From an uncultured Acholeplasmatales bacterium (GTDB lineage Bacteria > Bacillota_I > Bacilli_A > ML615J-28 > CAG-698): 64,000 bases of DNA. The translations under genes were made by a program, and so were the position numbers. Under the pieces are notes generated by a model. That model was not told the DNA's origin, ran no database searches, and was given only the letters and a program-made list of their open reading frames with translations. Numbering within the stretch: the first letter of the stretch is position 1; each line of letters starts with the position of its first letter. The stretch covers positions 15,796 through 79,795 of the forward strand of contig CALEGD010000065.1 in NCBI GenBank assembly GCA_937877075.1, in the 5' to 3' direction. Below, piece after piece: positions 34,547 through 45,100 of this stretch.

Positions 34547-34758
34547 TTATTCTTCCTTTTTCCAATATACAAGATGCAATATATCATTAGCAGCAATGAA
34601 AGCAAAAACATAAATGGCGATTATGAAAAACATCATAAAAGTAAAAACAAGGCCAAAAATCGTAATTAGACTTATAATGATAATAATTATATTATACAAA
34701 TTAAACTAATTCGATGAAAGCCACTTTTTTCAACAAAGTTTATATTATCCTTAAACAT
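34547..34758 (-). pseudogene. Small membrane protein gene with a frameshift
   Basis: From an ATG at 34758 the minus strand reads MFKDNINFVEKSGFHRISLI and then stops. A second frame continues with a hydrophobic run (SLITIFGLVFTFMMFFIIAI) and ends YWKKEE at 34547. Joined, they make a ~70-aa single- or double-helix membrane protein. The break lies near the AT-rich run at about 34690. It could also be a sequencing error. No family recognised. Confidence 0.35.
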
Positions 34759-34870
34759 TTTAATCACTCATAATAATTATAATTTAAAATAATAAAAATC
34801 ATTGATATTTTGTGATACTTTAACAAAGTTAACTAAAATATGCAAATTAAGAATCTAATAAGTTAAGAAC

Positions 34871-35242
34871 TTAACTTTTTATAACAATCCATACAATAAG
34901 TCCTATTAGGCAGAGCCATAAAGTTATAATTGGAATTGCTAAATACCATTTGTGTGGTTTTCCTTCCTTCCAAACTTCTTTTGCTTCTTCTTCAAATGAA
35001 TCCCACACTTCCTGTGAAATCATCTTCATTGTAATCCAAACCATAATCGGTAAAAAAATTAAATCATCCAAATACCCTAAAACAGGTATAAAATCTGGAA
35101 TTAGATCAACTGGTGATAAAGCATAGGCAACTGTTATAGCGGCCACAATCTTTGCGTACCAAGGTGTCTTCGATGACTTCATGGCTATATAAACTTGTGC
35201 TGACTTAATTTTTAATACTTTCATTTTCTCTTTAATAGACAC
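34871..35242 (-). CDS. DUF1232 (YkvA-like) membrane protein
   Basis: A 123-aa protein with the DUF1232 core YAKIVAAITVAYALSPVDLI followed by PDFIPVLGYLDD at about residues 30-65, and two membrane helices (about 65-80 and 100-120). The function of this widespread family is not established. It starts at a GTG at 35242 with GGTGGTGAT upstream; an in-frame ATG seven codons later is an alternative. It is monocistronic. Confidence 0.8.
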   Translation of the reverse strand: MSIKEKMKVLKIKSAQVYIAMKSSKTPWYAKIVAAITVAYALSPVDLIPDFIPVLGYLDDLIFLPIMVWITMKMISQEVWDSFEEEAKEVWKEGKPHKWYLAIPIITLWLCLIGLIVWIVIKS

Positions 35243-35514
35243 TTTATCACCACCGATAAATTACAATATATCGCTCTGTTAAATTTTTTAGTTATCGCCA
35301 ATAATATAATTTTTGAAATCTGATATTACTTTTTCTAATTCAGAGTATAATTTTTCGAACATTATCAATGATGCTTATTTATAAAAATTAAAGTATGTTC
35401 TTATTCCATATGTATCAATTAAATATCTAGTAAATGCACTATTTGTGTTTAATAGACAAATTGGAATATATCGCTCGACTTATATTTTCTAATTTTATCT
35501 TTCTAGAAATACGA
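35243..35514. other. Intergenic region with a short dispersed motif
   Basis: AT-rich DNA without a convincing gene. At 35453-35476 it contains TAGACAAATTGGAATATATC, which recurs nearly unchanged at 35957-35976 and partly at 36516-36529. Confidence 0.4.
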
Positions 35515-35917
35515 TTAGTTATTTTGTCCGACTTTACTGTAATCAATATTTGTTTTTTTAATAGACACATAGTTTGTATTTGTTTTAGCATTTTCCAAAT
35601 AAATATAATTATTTACGAAATAGAAGATTGTAGGATCACCATTGTTTGTATTAACATAAACAATCAAACTTGCATTCATTATTTTATCATTTATATTAGA
35701 ATCAGTAATTTTATATTTAACATCCAAATGCTGATAAAATTTACTTTCAAATTCCCAGACATAGGACTGACTGAGCTATGGAAGTGTTACAGCCTGCACT
35801 TTCAATGTTTTCTATTTCAAAGCCAGCTGCTTCGTATAAAGACATACCTTCTTTTTTACATGCTGTCAATCCAAACATAACAATAAAGATAATTAAAAAC
35901 ACAACAATCCTTTTCAT
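35515..35917 (-). pseudogene. Lipoprotein gene broken by a 4-bp tandem duplication
   Basis: An excellent GGAGGTATCAA-ATG start at 35917 opens a lipoprotein signal (KRIVVFLIIFIVMFGLTAC, lipobox LTAC). The frame runs to ...CNTSIAQS and then stops early. The other frame continues YVWEFESKFYQHLDVKYKI to VGQNN at 35515. At the break (35766-35775 on the plus strand) ACTG is present twice in tandem; removing one copy restores an open reading frame of about 132 aa. The product would be a small surface lipoprotein of unknown function. Confidence 0.6.
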
Positions 35918-35956
35918 TTGATACCTCCTCTATAAATTATCTAAATTCCTATTAGT

Positions 35957-35976
35957 TAGACAAATTGGAATATCGT
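35957..35976 (+). repeat. Copy of a short intergenic motif (GACAAATTGGAATAT)
   Basis: TAGACAAATTGGAATATCGT matches the copy at 35453 apart from a 2-bp AT insertion, and partly matches 36516-36529 (GACAAATTGGAAGT). The copies lie in consecutive intergenic gaps. Confidence 0.45.
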
Positions 35977-35996
35977 TCCATTAATACTAGATTATA

Positions 35997-36458
35997 TTAA
36001 CCAATCATAAGATCCATCTCGATAACTTTAATACCTTTGCCCCTAAAATATTTTATATATTCAGCCTTCTTTATATTTGAGTTTTCTATTAGAAAATGAA
36101 ATGATTTTTTAATTCCACCTATTGTGTAAATTGTCGTATCAAAAGATCCATAGTAAGTATTTATCTTAATTTTTTTAATTTCTTTAACATTGAAAAAATA
36201 CACTGATTTTCTTTTATAAAAATAGATTTTTTCATCACATATTTTTATAGCTACATTCGGTTGGAAGAATAAATGAATTGAAAATATAATAAGGATACTA
36301 GAAGAAAGTAAAATTATTAGATTATAAAATATTATATTATTACCAAATAATTTTGACATCGAAAAAAATATACTCGATGAAATAAGAATGATAGCCGGAA
36401 TAATCAAAAATAGAATTTGTTTTTTTGAATTTATTGCAATGTATTCATTATGAACCAT
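35997..36458 (-). CDS. Unknown membrane protein with two helices (PH-like tail)
   Basis: A 153-aa protein with two adjacent hydrophobic helices (about 15-33 and 44-64) and a soluble tail. The tail (IKICDEKIYFYKRKSVYFFNVKEI) has the beta-rich look of bacterial PH-like domains; this is a guess from pattern, not a firm match. GGAG lies 9 nt before the ATG. It stands alone among decayed genes. Confidence 0.6.
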   Translation of the reverse strand: MVHNEYIAINSKKQILFLIIPAIILISSSIFFSMSKLFGNNIIFYNLIILLSSSILIIFSIHLFFQPNVAIKICDEKIYFYKRKSVYFFNVKEIKKIKINTYYGSFDTTIYTIGGIKKSFHFLIENSNIKKAEYIKYFRGKGIKVIEMDLMIG

Positions 36459-36648
36459 AAACTTTCTCCGTTCTAAGCTTTATTATATATTAATGATAAA
36501 TTGCTATTAATCCCGCGACAAATTGGAAGTTATCAAACTATACATGATTCAACTTTTTCTCTTCTTCTTGTTATGTAAAAAATTACAATAGATTATTTCA
36601 ACTATTTCTTTACTAGTAACATCTCTATAAAGGACAACAGCAAAAATA

Positions 36649-37003
36649 CTAGCGTTTTAATAAAGCTAACTTTGCATCTTTTTCTAACAAACGGTCATTG
36701 TCTCATTCTGGTCGCAAAAATATATTTTTCAGCAGTACTTTTAGTACAAATATTTGAACCAAAATTACCATTAATGAATCCGTCATACAAGAATTGTGCT
36801 AACCAAATATATGCACCTTGTTCAAGGTTTCTTTCGTAAACTCCAGTAATTCCTACTTTACTAACCATAAAGTTAGTTTGATACGTAAGTAGTCCAAGAT
36901 CATTTAACTCATACAAACACTAAAACTCATTTTTAACGATAAAAACAACTCCTTGGAAATGAAACATCTCATTGTTTTTAAACACTTTATTTAAACTAAT
37001 CAT
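36649..37003 (-). pseudogene. Unknown gene with an in-frame stop and a frameshift
   Basis: From an ATG at 37003 the frame reads MISLNKVFKNNEMFHFQGVV...NEF, then TAG, then continues in the same frame as CLYELNDLGLLTYQTNFMVS...FATRMRQ with a TGA. A one-base shift at that TGA gives a natural ending NDRLLEKDAKLALLKR stop at 36649. Together this is a ~118-aa protein with one nonsense and one frameshift change. No family recognised. The downstream piece has no good start of its own. Confidence 0.45.
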
Positions 37004-37070
37004 TTATTTAACCCTTCTTTTTATTTTAAGTACTTAATAATACTAGTACTTATTTACAATTACAATGTTC

Positions 37071-37385
37071 TTATACATTCTCTAGAGTAAACATTAAACT
37101 TGATAGCCACATTCCAGATCGATATTTGAAAATTACTTTATCTTTTTCTCTAATTAACTCATCTGTATACCTATTGTATTCATAATCCTTAATCATTATA
37201 TCAACTACTTTTTCAAACATTTTCGAAGCTTCGGAGTAATTTACTATTGTTAACATATCATTTTTCACTATTGTCCAACCAGGTCCTTTATACATTGCAT
37301 TAATATTTCTAATGTCTTTATCATTAATATTCATACTTTTTGAAACATTAACCCCGCTACCCTCCATATGAATTATATAACCCAT
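37071..37385 (-). CDS. Hypothetical protein
   Basis: A 104-aa soluble protein (GYIIHMEGSGVNVSKSMNIN...), not recognised. A good AGGAG ribosome site precedes the ATG. It follows the 169-aa gene by 20 bp, so the two probably form one operon. Small, unrelated soluble genes in this accessory stretch could be immunity or toxin-like factors, but I see no supporting motif. Confidence 0.6.
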   Translation of the reverse strand: MGYIIHMEGSGVNVSKSMNINDKDIRNINAMYKGPGWTIVKNDMLTIVNYSEASKMFEKVVDIMIKDYEYNRYTDELIREKDKVIFKYRSGMWLSSLMFTLENV

Positions 37386-37405
37386 GTATTTACTCCTTTC
37401 ACTTA

Positions 37406-37915
37406 TTAAAACATTGGTCCAATTACATTTGTAAAATGACCATCTATCAATCCTCTTAAACCATCAATGATTTCATTCGTAGAAACCAAGTAGTCATCAT
37501 AATCCACTTGTAGTAATGCTACTGATTTATGTTGATTTAGTTGTAACCTAACATTAAATCCATCCCTCATAACAATATTATCTAATATAAAATTCATTGC
37601 TTGGTTATAATTAGAATTATTAATCTTTTTTTGATTTTTCACATCATAAACATAAAAAGGATCACCATCAACAGCAGGATTCAAATCTCTAATTTCAAGT
37701 AACTTTCCATCAATGCTAAAGAATATTTCATAAAATGCTTTATATCTATTGCTGTGCACATTTTCTCTGAAATACACATACAGTAAACTATTAATACCAG
37801 TTTTTAATTCAGAGAACTCCCTAAAAGAATTATCAATAAATGTCATCCTACCTTCACTTAATGCTATTTGATCCATCATGACTGAATGACTCGCATACCA
37901 CTTAAACCTATCCAT
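37406..37915 (-). CDS. Hypothetical protein
   Basis: A 169-aa soluble protein (DRFKWYASHSVMMDQIALSE...), not recognised. It shows alternating beta-strand-like segments and no signal peptide or helix for membrane insertion. A GGCGG site is upstream. It is the first gene of a probable two-gene operon with the 104-aa gene downstream. Confidence 0.6.
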   Translation of the reverse strand: MDRFKWYASHSVMMDQIALSEGRMTFIDNSFREFSELKTGINSLLYVYFRENVHSNRYKAFYEIFFSIDGKLLEIRDLNPAVDGDPFYVYDVKNQKKINNSNYNQAMNFILDNIVMRDGFNVRLQLNQHKSVALLQVDYDDYLVSTNEIIDGLRGLIDGHFTNVIGPMF

Positions 37916-38259
37916 ATACTATTTTCCGCCTTTCTTATTGTAAAATCTAAAACCTATTATTTTCCCTAATTAATTCATTGAACATCGACATTTAATCTTC
38001 TTAAATCTATAATAGTACTATAAATTACTATTTAATGAGCTATCATCTCATTAAAATTATATCATTATTTAATCAATAAAACTACTTAGTTTTTTTATTA
38101 TGAAAATTATGGAGGAACCAAAAATAAAACATCTTTATTTTACTGAGTTTTTTATAAGTAAAAGAAACCCGTTTCCATATCACAAATTAATTGACTAAAA
38201 CGCTAGAGGCTGCTGAAAAAGAATACTGTTTTTGGCATCAATGTTGAAAACCCAAAAAT
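37916..38259. other. Intergenic region, no gene supported
   Basis: AT-rich. It contains a perfect 9-bp hairpin (TTTAATGAG at 38031-38039 against CTCATTAAA at 38047-38055) without a T-run. It also has a 29-codon plus-strand ORF from about 38111 (MEEPKIKHLYFTEFF...) with no recognisable family. I do not call a gene here. Confidence 0.4.
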
Positions 38260-38301
38260 AAAACCGGAATGTGAACACAACAGTTCAAATATTCCGGTTT
38301 T
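38260..38301. terminator. Bidirectional terminator in decayed region
   Basis: An 11-bp stem AAAACCGGAAT/ATTCCGGTTTT with an inner TGAAC/GTTCA pairing, T-rich on both sides. No intact gene ends at it on either strand, so it probably outlived the gene it served. Confidence 0.6.
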
Positions 38302-38683
38302 TATATTTTAAAAATAGTGTAACCAAGATAATCAGTTTGTTTTCTTGGCTTTTTCTTCCCCTATTGTTATTATTCTTTAATGGGCATTGCCTTCTCGAAA
38401 ATGTCTTTTATGTATTGTTTCGTTTGTTTGGGTATGCTTTTATTTTAAGCAAATATTTCTTTATCTAGATTCTCTGCTGTACAATTGAGCATTTTCTTAA
38501 ATTGAAACATATCTAAGAAACCCTGAAGATGTTTTATTGTCAATTATATTTTAACTTGTAATTTAAGATATGCAAGTACAAAGTGAATTTTTTTGCCATT
38601 AATGGCATTTTATTTCAGTTTCCGACATCTAAAAGTAGTGAACACTCATTTAAAAGTGGTTTATTTCAATTTAGATAGTTTTT

Positions 38684-39054
38684 CATACTAGGTCAAATTT
38701 TAAATGAATTGCATTTTCGTATGGAAGTATATAGGAAGTTCCATCTTGAAAAAAGGACTTAAGAAAGTACGATCCATTTCCATCCTCTATTGGTTAAACC
38801 ATTACCGGATTAAGTGGATAGATTGCTTTGAGTTTATATGTTTCACTATCATACATTGGATAAACAAACGTATTATCATTTAATAATGGTAGTGAGATAG
38901 TTTTATATAAGAACTGATAAGGAATCATTAATGGGTTAGGTCTATATTTCAAAAGAAAAGCGATGGGTCCAGTCTTTTCTGTCTGTTCGCTATAATGGTG
39001 TTTTAAGGGATCTACAATAATATCCATGCATAATAAAACGACCTGTAGCTCCAC
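38684..39054 (-). pseudogene. Phage portal protein remnant
   Basis: The minus strand encodes LLKYRPNPLMIPYQFLYKTI and then TFVYPMYDSETYKLKAIYPLNPV before a TAA. In the same frame it continues PIEDGNGSYFLKSFFQDGTS and LPYENAIHLKFDL. The order (residue pattern N-P-F/L with a Y-P--D stretch, then YPL-P, then a late E-IHLK) is that of HK97-type phage portal proteins. N- and C-terminal parts are missing and a stop interrupts the middle. It is a fossil of a prophage; no other phage gene was recognised next to it. Confidence 0.5.
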
Positions 39055-39135
39055 ATGAGCAATTACAAGTCGAAAAACCTATTGAATAATAAGTTGTTAA
39101 TCAGACATATTGATTATTGTATATTCCGGTCAAAA

Positions 39136-39171
39136 AAAAACAACCATATTTATTAGATATAGTTGCTTTTT
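39136..39171 (-). terminator. Terminator of the giant LRR gene
   Basis: Stem CAACCATAT/ATATAGTTG (one mismatch), followed on the minus strand by a run of nine T. It starts 14 bp after the stop at 39185. Confidence 0.75.
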
Positions 39172-39184
39172 TGATTCTTATTTT

Positions 39185-42100
39185 TTAGAATCCATAAATG
39201 ATGCTTGAATAATTTCTCCACACATTTGTATTCTTATACGTGAATAAGCTAGATGTCGGAACATAGATCGTTAGTGAATAAGTATTATCCAAAGCATATG
39301 AATCTAGGGTTGGAGGAGTTGTGTTATATAGTCTTAAGCTGAAGTTGTTACAATAACTAAATGCAAAGGCATCTATTCTAGTAACATTATTCAAAATTAC
39401 TTGGTTAAGTAAGGCACAATCATAGAAAGCACCATAGGCTATAGCTCCGCCATTCACAGTGACTTTTCTTAGTCCACTAGGTAAATAGAAAGTGGCAATC
39501 ATGCCAACATGATTTCTTTGCCTTGCACCAATACTACCCTGGTATTGTTCAGTACCAAATAGATATCCTAAAAGCATTGCCGTTTCTCTGTTCTTCCCTA
39601 AGAAGGGCAAATTAACCTCAGTTAAACTGTTACAGCCACTAAATATATAATCCGATATATTATTAACAGAGTTTGGAATATTTACCGATTTTAAAGATGA
39701 ACATCCCATAAAAGCATACTCTTCGATATCTGTTAGACTTGACGGCATCGCAATCGAAATTAAGTTGTTGCAATCTTTAAAGGCATATTTTCCAATAGTC
39801 AATACACCATCAGGAATGTTATAAGTAGTATCTGTTCTTCCTATTGGATATAATATTAGCTTTGTGCCAGATTTGTCATATAAGATGCCATCGATACTTG
39901 AAAAGTAATTATTTCCGGAAGCTACAACAATCTCTGCTATATTTCTATAATTTCTAAAGGAATACTCTGTGATTGTAGTTACTCCAGATAATAATTCAAC
40001 TCTAATAACCCTATTATTAAAGGCATAATGATCGATACTGCTTACAGTCGAGGGGATAGTAATGTCAGTTGAATTACCAGTGTATTGGATGAGTTTGCCA
40101 TTTTGAATAGCAAATCCATTACTATTAATAATTGTTTTTGAAAATATTGAAAAAGAATAACTTACCCAGCCTGTTGCTGACTTATAGCTTGATAATTGTA
40201 GCGAAGGCACATAAAATCTACGACCACTGCCATTATTCGTAAAAGCACCTGTTCCTAATACGGGTGGAGTTGTACCATTAAGAAAAACAGTGGCCAAGTC
40301 AGTACAATTACTGAAGGCATTATCACCGATACTACTGATACTTGACGGTACAGTTATTGATAATAAGCTACTACAACCAGCAAATGCATTATTGCTGATA
40401 GTCGTAATGCCATTAGGAATAACGATACTATTCAAATTGCTACAACCACTAAAAGCGTAACTACCGATATTAGTCACATTTTTGATGGTTATTTCATTAA
40501 TCATTACGCAATTTGAGAAAGCGCCATAATTAAGAGAATTACCAGTTATATTTACTTTAACCAAACCACTTGGTATATAATATTTAATTGAAGAACCATT
40601 ATATACTTGTGTTGCTTCAGTTGAGCCAGAATAACTAGTTGTTCCAAAAATATATCCAAATAGCGCACTTGCGTTTGTTGCTTCTTTACTCTCACCAACA
40701 AATGGTAAAGTCATTTCTTCTAAACCACTGCAACCACTAAAGGCATTACTACTAATGCTTACAACATTTGCAGGAATATTGATTGAATTTAAACTAGTAC
40801 AGCCATTAAATGCATAAGAGCCGATTCTGTTTAAACCATCGCTTAGAGCAATAGCTGTTAGGCCAGTACATCCAGAAAACAGATAATCGCTTAATGCAAT
40901 AACACCGGAAGGAATTTCCAATACCGATAATTTTCTACAGCCAGCAAATGCATAAGAGCCAATACTTGTTAGATTTGCAGGAAGTGCTATAAATTCAAGT
41001 TCTAGGCAATCGTTAAAAGCATAATTTCCGATGCTTTGAAGTTGACTATCTTCTTCAAAAACTACACTTTCTAAATTACTGCAACCCTTAAATGCATAAT
41101 CATCAATCTTGGTAATTGAAGCAGGGATGGTTACACTAGTGAGATGATAATCAAAGGCATATGCGCCTATTTGTGTTACTGAGTCTGGAATCGTCACTTC
41201 ATTTAAAGATCCATGATATTGAATCAATCTACCATCTTGAATGGCAAAACCATTTTCATCAATTATTGATTCAGAATAGATATTACTTAAATAATTTTTC
41301 CAGTTATCTGCTCCTTGATAGGATGATAAACTTTCTAAGGGAACATATAACTTTACGCTTAAATTGCTTTCGAAAGCGCCATACTCTAATACTGGAGGAG
41401 TAAGTGGCTTCAGTATAACTGTTCTGAGATTATCAGAAAACTTGAAAGCATAATAACCAATATTTGTAACATTTGTTGGGATAATTATTGACTCAAGTCC
41501 ATCACAATTAGAGAAAGCATAATCATCGATAATACTTAGTTCGCTATTAGGGTCAAAATAAACATTTCTTAGATTAGTATTGCCGTTGAAAGCATATTGA
41601 CCAATCTTGGTTACAGTTGTTGGAATAACTATCGATTCTAAATCCAGGCAGCCATAAAAGGCATAATTTCCAATCAGTTCAAGTTGACTGTTTTCTAAAA
41701 ATTCTACATTACTTAGATTAATACAGTCCCTAAAAGCATTATTATCAAGTTCTATCACCGTATCCGGTATAGTAATATTTTCTAAACTGTCTCTAAAAGC
41801 ATAGGCTCCAATTTTCGAAACAGCATTAGGGATAGTAATATCGACTAAATCACCAAGATATTGAACGAGCAATCCCTCTTGGATTGCAAAGCCATTCTCA
41901 TCAATGATTGCTTGCGAATGAATTATGTTTTTATAATTACTCCAAGGGTATTTTGCTTGGTAACTTTGTAATGCTTTTGCAGGCACATAGATTTTTAAAC
42001 CAATATTGTTATTTTTAAAAGCCTCAATCATCTCCGGAGGGGTAGGATTATTGCTGTAAACATATGTTAGATCAAGGCATTTATCAAAGGCAGCTCTTCC

Positions 42101-45100
42101 AATATTTGTAGTTGTTTGGGGGATTGTAATTGACATTAGTTTATTACAATTATAAAAAGCAGCTTCGCCGATATTTTCCATATTGTTAATAACAATTTCT
42201 TCAATCATTGAACAATTATAAAACGCACCGTAGTTTAGTTTGCTTCCAGTAATTTCTACCTTCTTTATACTTTGGGGAATATAATAGGAAGTACTTGAAT
42301 CACTAGAATAATATTGGGCGATATTGATAGCATTTGGATAAGAATATTTTCCAAATATATAACCAAATAAAGCAGAAGGACCCGTAGCATCTAAAGATGC
42401 CCCAACAAAAGGCAGTGTTAAATCAATAAGATTACCACAACTACTTAAAGCATTTTGGCCTATTGTTTCGACGGAGTCAGGTATTATTAAAGAACTTAAA
42501 CCAAGACAATTATTAAAAGCATTATTTCCAATACTAGTTAGACTTTCTGGTAATTGAATTGAAGTAAGACTAGTGCAGCCATTAAATGTATACTCGCCAA
42601 TGCTAGTTACACCGGAAGGGATGGTTAGTGTGACGAGGCTAATACAATTAGAAAATAAACTGTCTTCTAATTTTTCTAATTGCGAATTTTCTTCAAGATT
42701 TGTATTTACAAGATTACTACAATACGCAAATGCAAAGTCACCTAGATACCAAAGCTTATTGTTTTCCTCAAAACTTACAGTTTCTAATTTACTACAACCA
42801 GAAAAAGCATTATCATAAATAATCATTACTTCTTCAGGAATATTTATTGAAATTAGATTGCTGCAATTTGCGAGAGCAGAATAATAAATACCGATGGTTT
42901 CAGGCTTCAAAGTAGCGGACTCTAAGGTTTTACCAACAGTCCCCATGAGCCAATTACCTAAATATTTTAAGTTATTATCATAAATTTCATAGATGATTTT
43001 ATTGGAGTTATAAAAAGCATTCTGACTAATGCTAGTAACTCCATCAGGAATACTAATTGATTCCAGATTTGTACAGTAAGAAAATACATTATCACCGAGA
43101 TAGTTTAATTTACTATTTTCACTTATGATAACAGTAACTAATTTGGAGCAACCAGAGAATGTAGAACCATAGAGAGAAGTTATACCATCGGGGATGGTAA
43201 TTGATAAAAGACTTGTACAATTTTCAAAGGCATTAAAGCCGATAGTTATTAGCTCACTATCTTCTGCCATGTTTACATTTTGTAGTTTGCTGCAACTAGC
43301 AAATGCGGAATCGCCTATATTTACCACTGATTTTGGAATCGTAATTGAGACAAGATTATTACAATTATAAAATGCTTTTTCGCCAATACTAGTTAATTCT
43401 GTAGGAATTGTAATTGAAGTTAAAGTAGAACAATTATAAAAAGCTCCATAATTAATTGATCCACCAGTGATGACAACATTGCGTAAATTTGCTGGAATGT
43501 AATAGGTCATTTTAGAATAGCTTGCATAAAATTGGTCAGTAGTGATACTTCCAGTATAGAAGGTTTGGCCAAAAATATATCCAAATAGCCTCTCACTAGC
43601 CTGAGTTGTTTTTCCAGCGCCAACAAAAGGTAGTACCATTTCCGTTAAGCCACTACAACCAGCAAAGGCTCCATCGCCAATTTTGCTTACTTTATCAGAG
43701 ATATTTACAGAAGTAAGGTTCTTACAACCATAAAAAGCATTGCTTGCTATTTGGCCATCTTTAATAGTAACCTTCTTTAATGATGAAGGAACATAATTTG
43801 CATTAGTACCATAACTAGTTGCACCAAAGATAAAACCAAAATGATTGTTACTGCTACTAATGCTTTCACCAACAAAAGGTAAGGTTATTTCTTCTAAGCT
43901 AGTACATCCAGAGAAGGCCCCACTACCAATACTCAGCACAGTGTCAGGAATAACAACTGAAGTGATATTACTGCAATTAGCGAAGGCATTATCATAGATA
44001 CCAATAGTATTATATTTAAAATTTATATTTGTAATAGTAGTGTTTACAGTGTCTATTAACCAGTTTCCTAAATATTTTAAGTTTCCGTCATAGACCTGAT
44101 ACTCCAATTTGCTATTATTAAACGCATCACGCCCAATTGAAGTTACGCTTTCTGGCATATTTAGTGAAGTCAAACTAGTACAGTTATAGAATGCCTTATC
44201 ACCGATACTAGTAACTTCAGGAAGAGTAATCGAGTTCAAATTTCTGCAATTAGAGAAAGCTCCATATTTTATTTCGCCACCGGTGATTGTAACCTTTGTT
44301 AATTTCGAAGGTAAATTAAAGATTACCTTACCAGTTTCTGAATAATACTGCTCTACTGCTATACTTCCAGTAAAGGAAGTGTTCCCAAAGATGTTTCCGA
44401 ATAAGGCTAAGTCTGGGGAAGCATTAATTCTAGTGCCGACAAAAGGCAGCGTCATTTCTGTTAAGTTTTCGCAACCTCTAAAGGCATTTCTGCCGATACT
44501 TGTTACACTATCAGGAATAACCACAGTTGTTAGATTGTTGCAGCCAGAAAATGCCGATTCTGGTATCGTAGTCCCGCCGGTAACAGTCATTGTTTTTATT
44601 TTAGAACAGATATTTGAACCAAATAAATTAGCTGCAGTCGTATACAAATAAGGTACTGTAATAGCTTCGATACTATTACAATTATAAAGAATAGAATTCC
44701 CCATTTTAGTTATACTATCAGGAAATACAATCTCCTCAATACTGATACAAAACGCAAAGGCGTAATCTTCTACTTCTGTAACTGACATTAAATTTACAGT
44801 CTTAATATTTATACAATTGAAAAACGCACCATAATTTACTATTCCACCTGTAATCGTAACTGTATCCAATCCGGAAGGAATATAATAGGTTGCATTATAA
44901 CTTTGGGGATAAGCTGGGTTATAGTAATAGAATTGTTTCGCTGAATAACTACCTTCATAGTATGTTGTCCCAAAAATATAACCAAATAAAGAATTGGTTT
45001 GGGAGGTAATTTTTCCACTTCCAATAAAAGGTAATGTCATTTCGGTCAAGCCACGACACCCGCTAAAGGCTGAACTGCCGATGCTTGTAACGCTATCAGG

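Noticed and set aside
35434..35880. 148-codon plus-strand ORF
   Set aside because: It runs antisense to the lipoprotein pseudogene, whose GGAGG site, signal peptide and lipobox are convincing; the plus frame has no ribosome site and odd Ile/Cys/Phe-rich composition.
36695..36916. 73-aa protein as an intact gene
   Set aside because: Its start would be a TTG without a ribosome site; the same frame extends upstream through a single TAG to a proper ATG, so a pseudogene fits better.
38271..38468. 65-codon plus-strand hydrophobic ORF
   Set aside because: It starts inside a terminator hairpin, lacks a ribosome site, and its Phe/Leu-rich composition is what T-rich DNA gives by chance.
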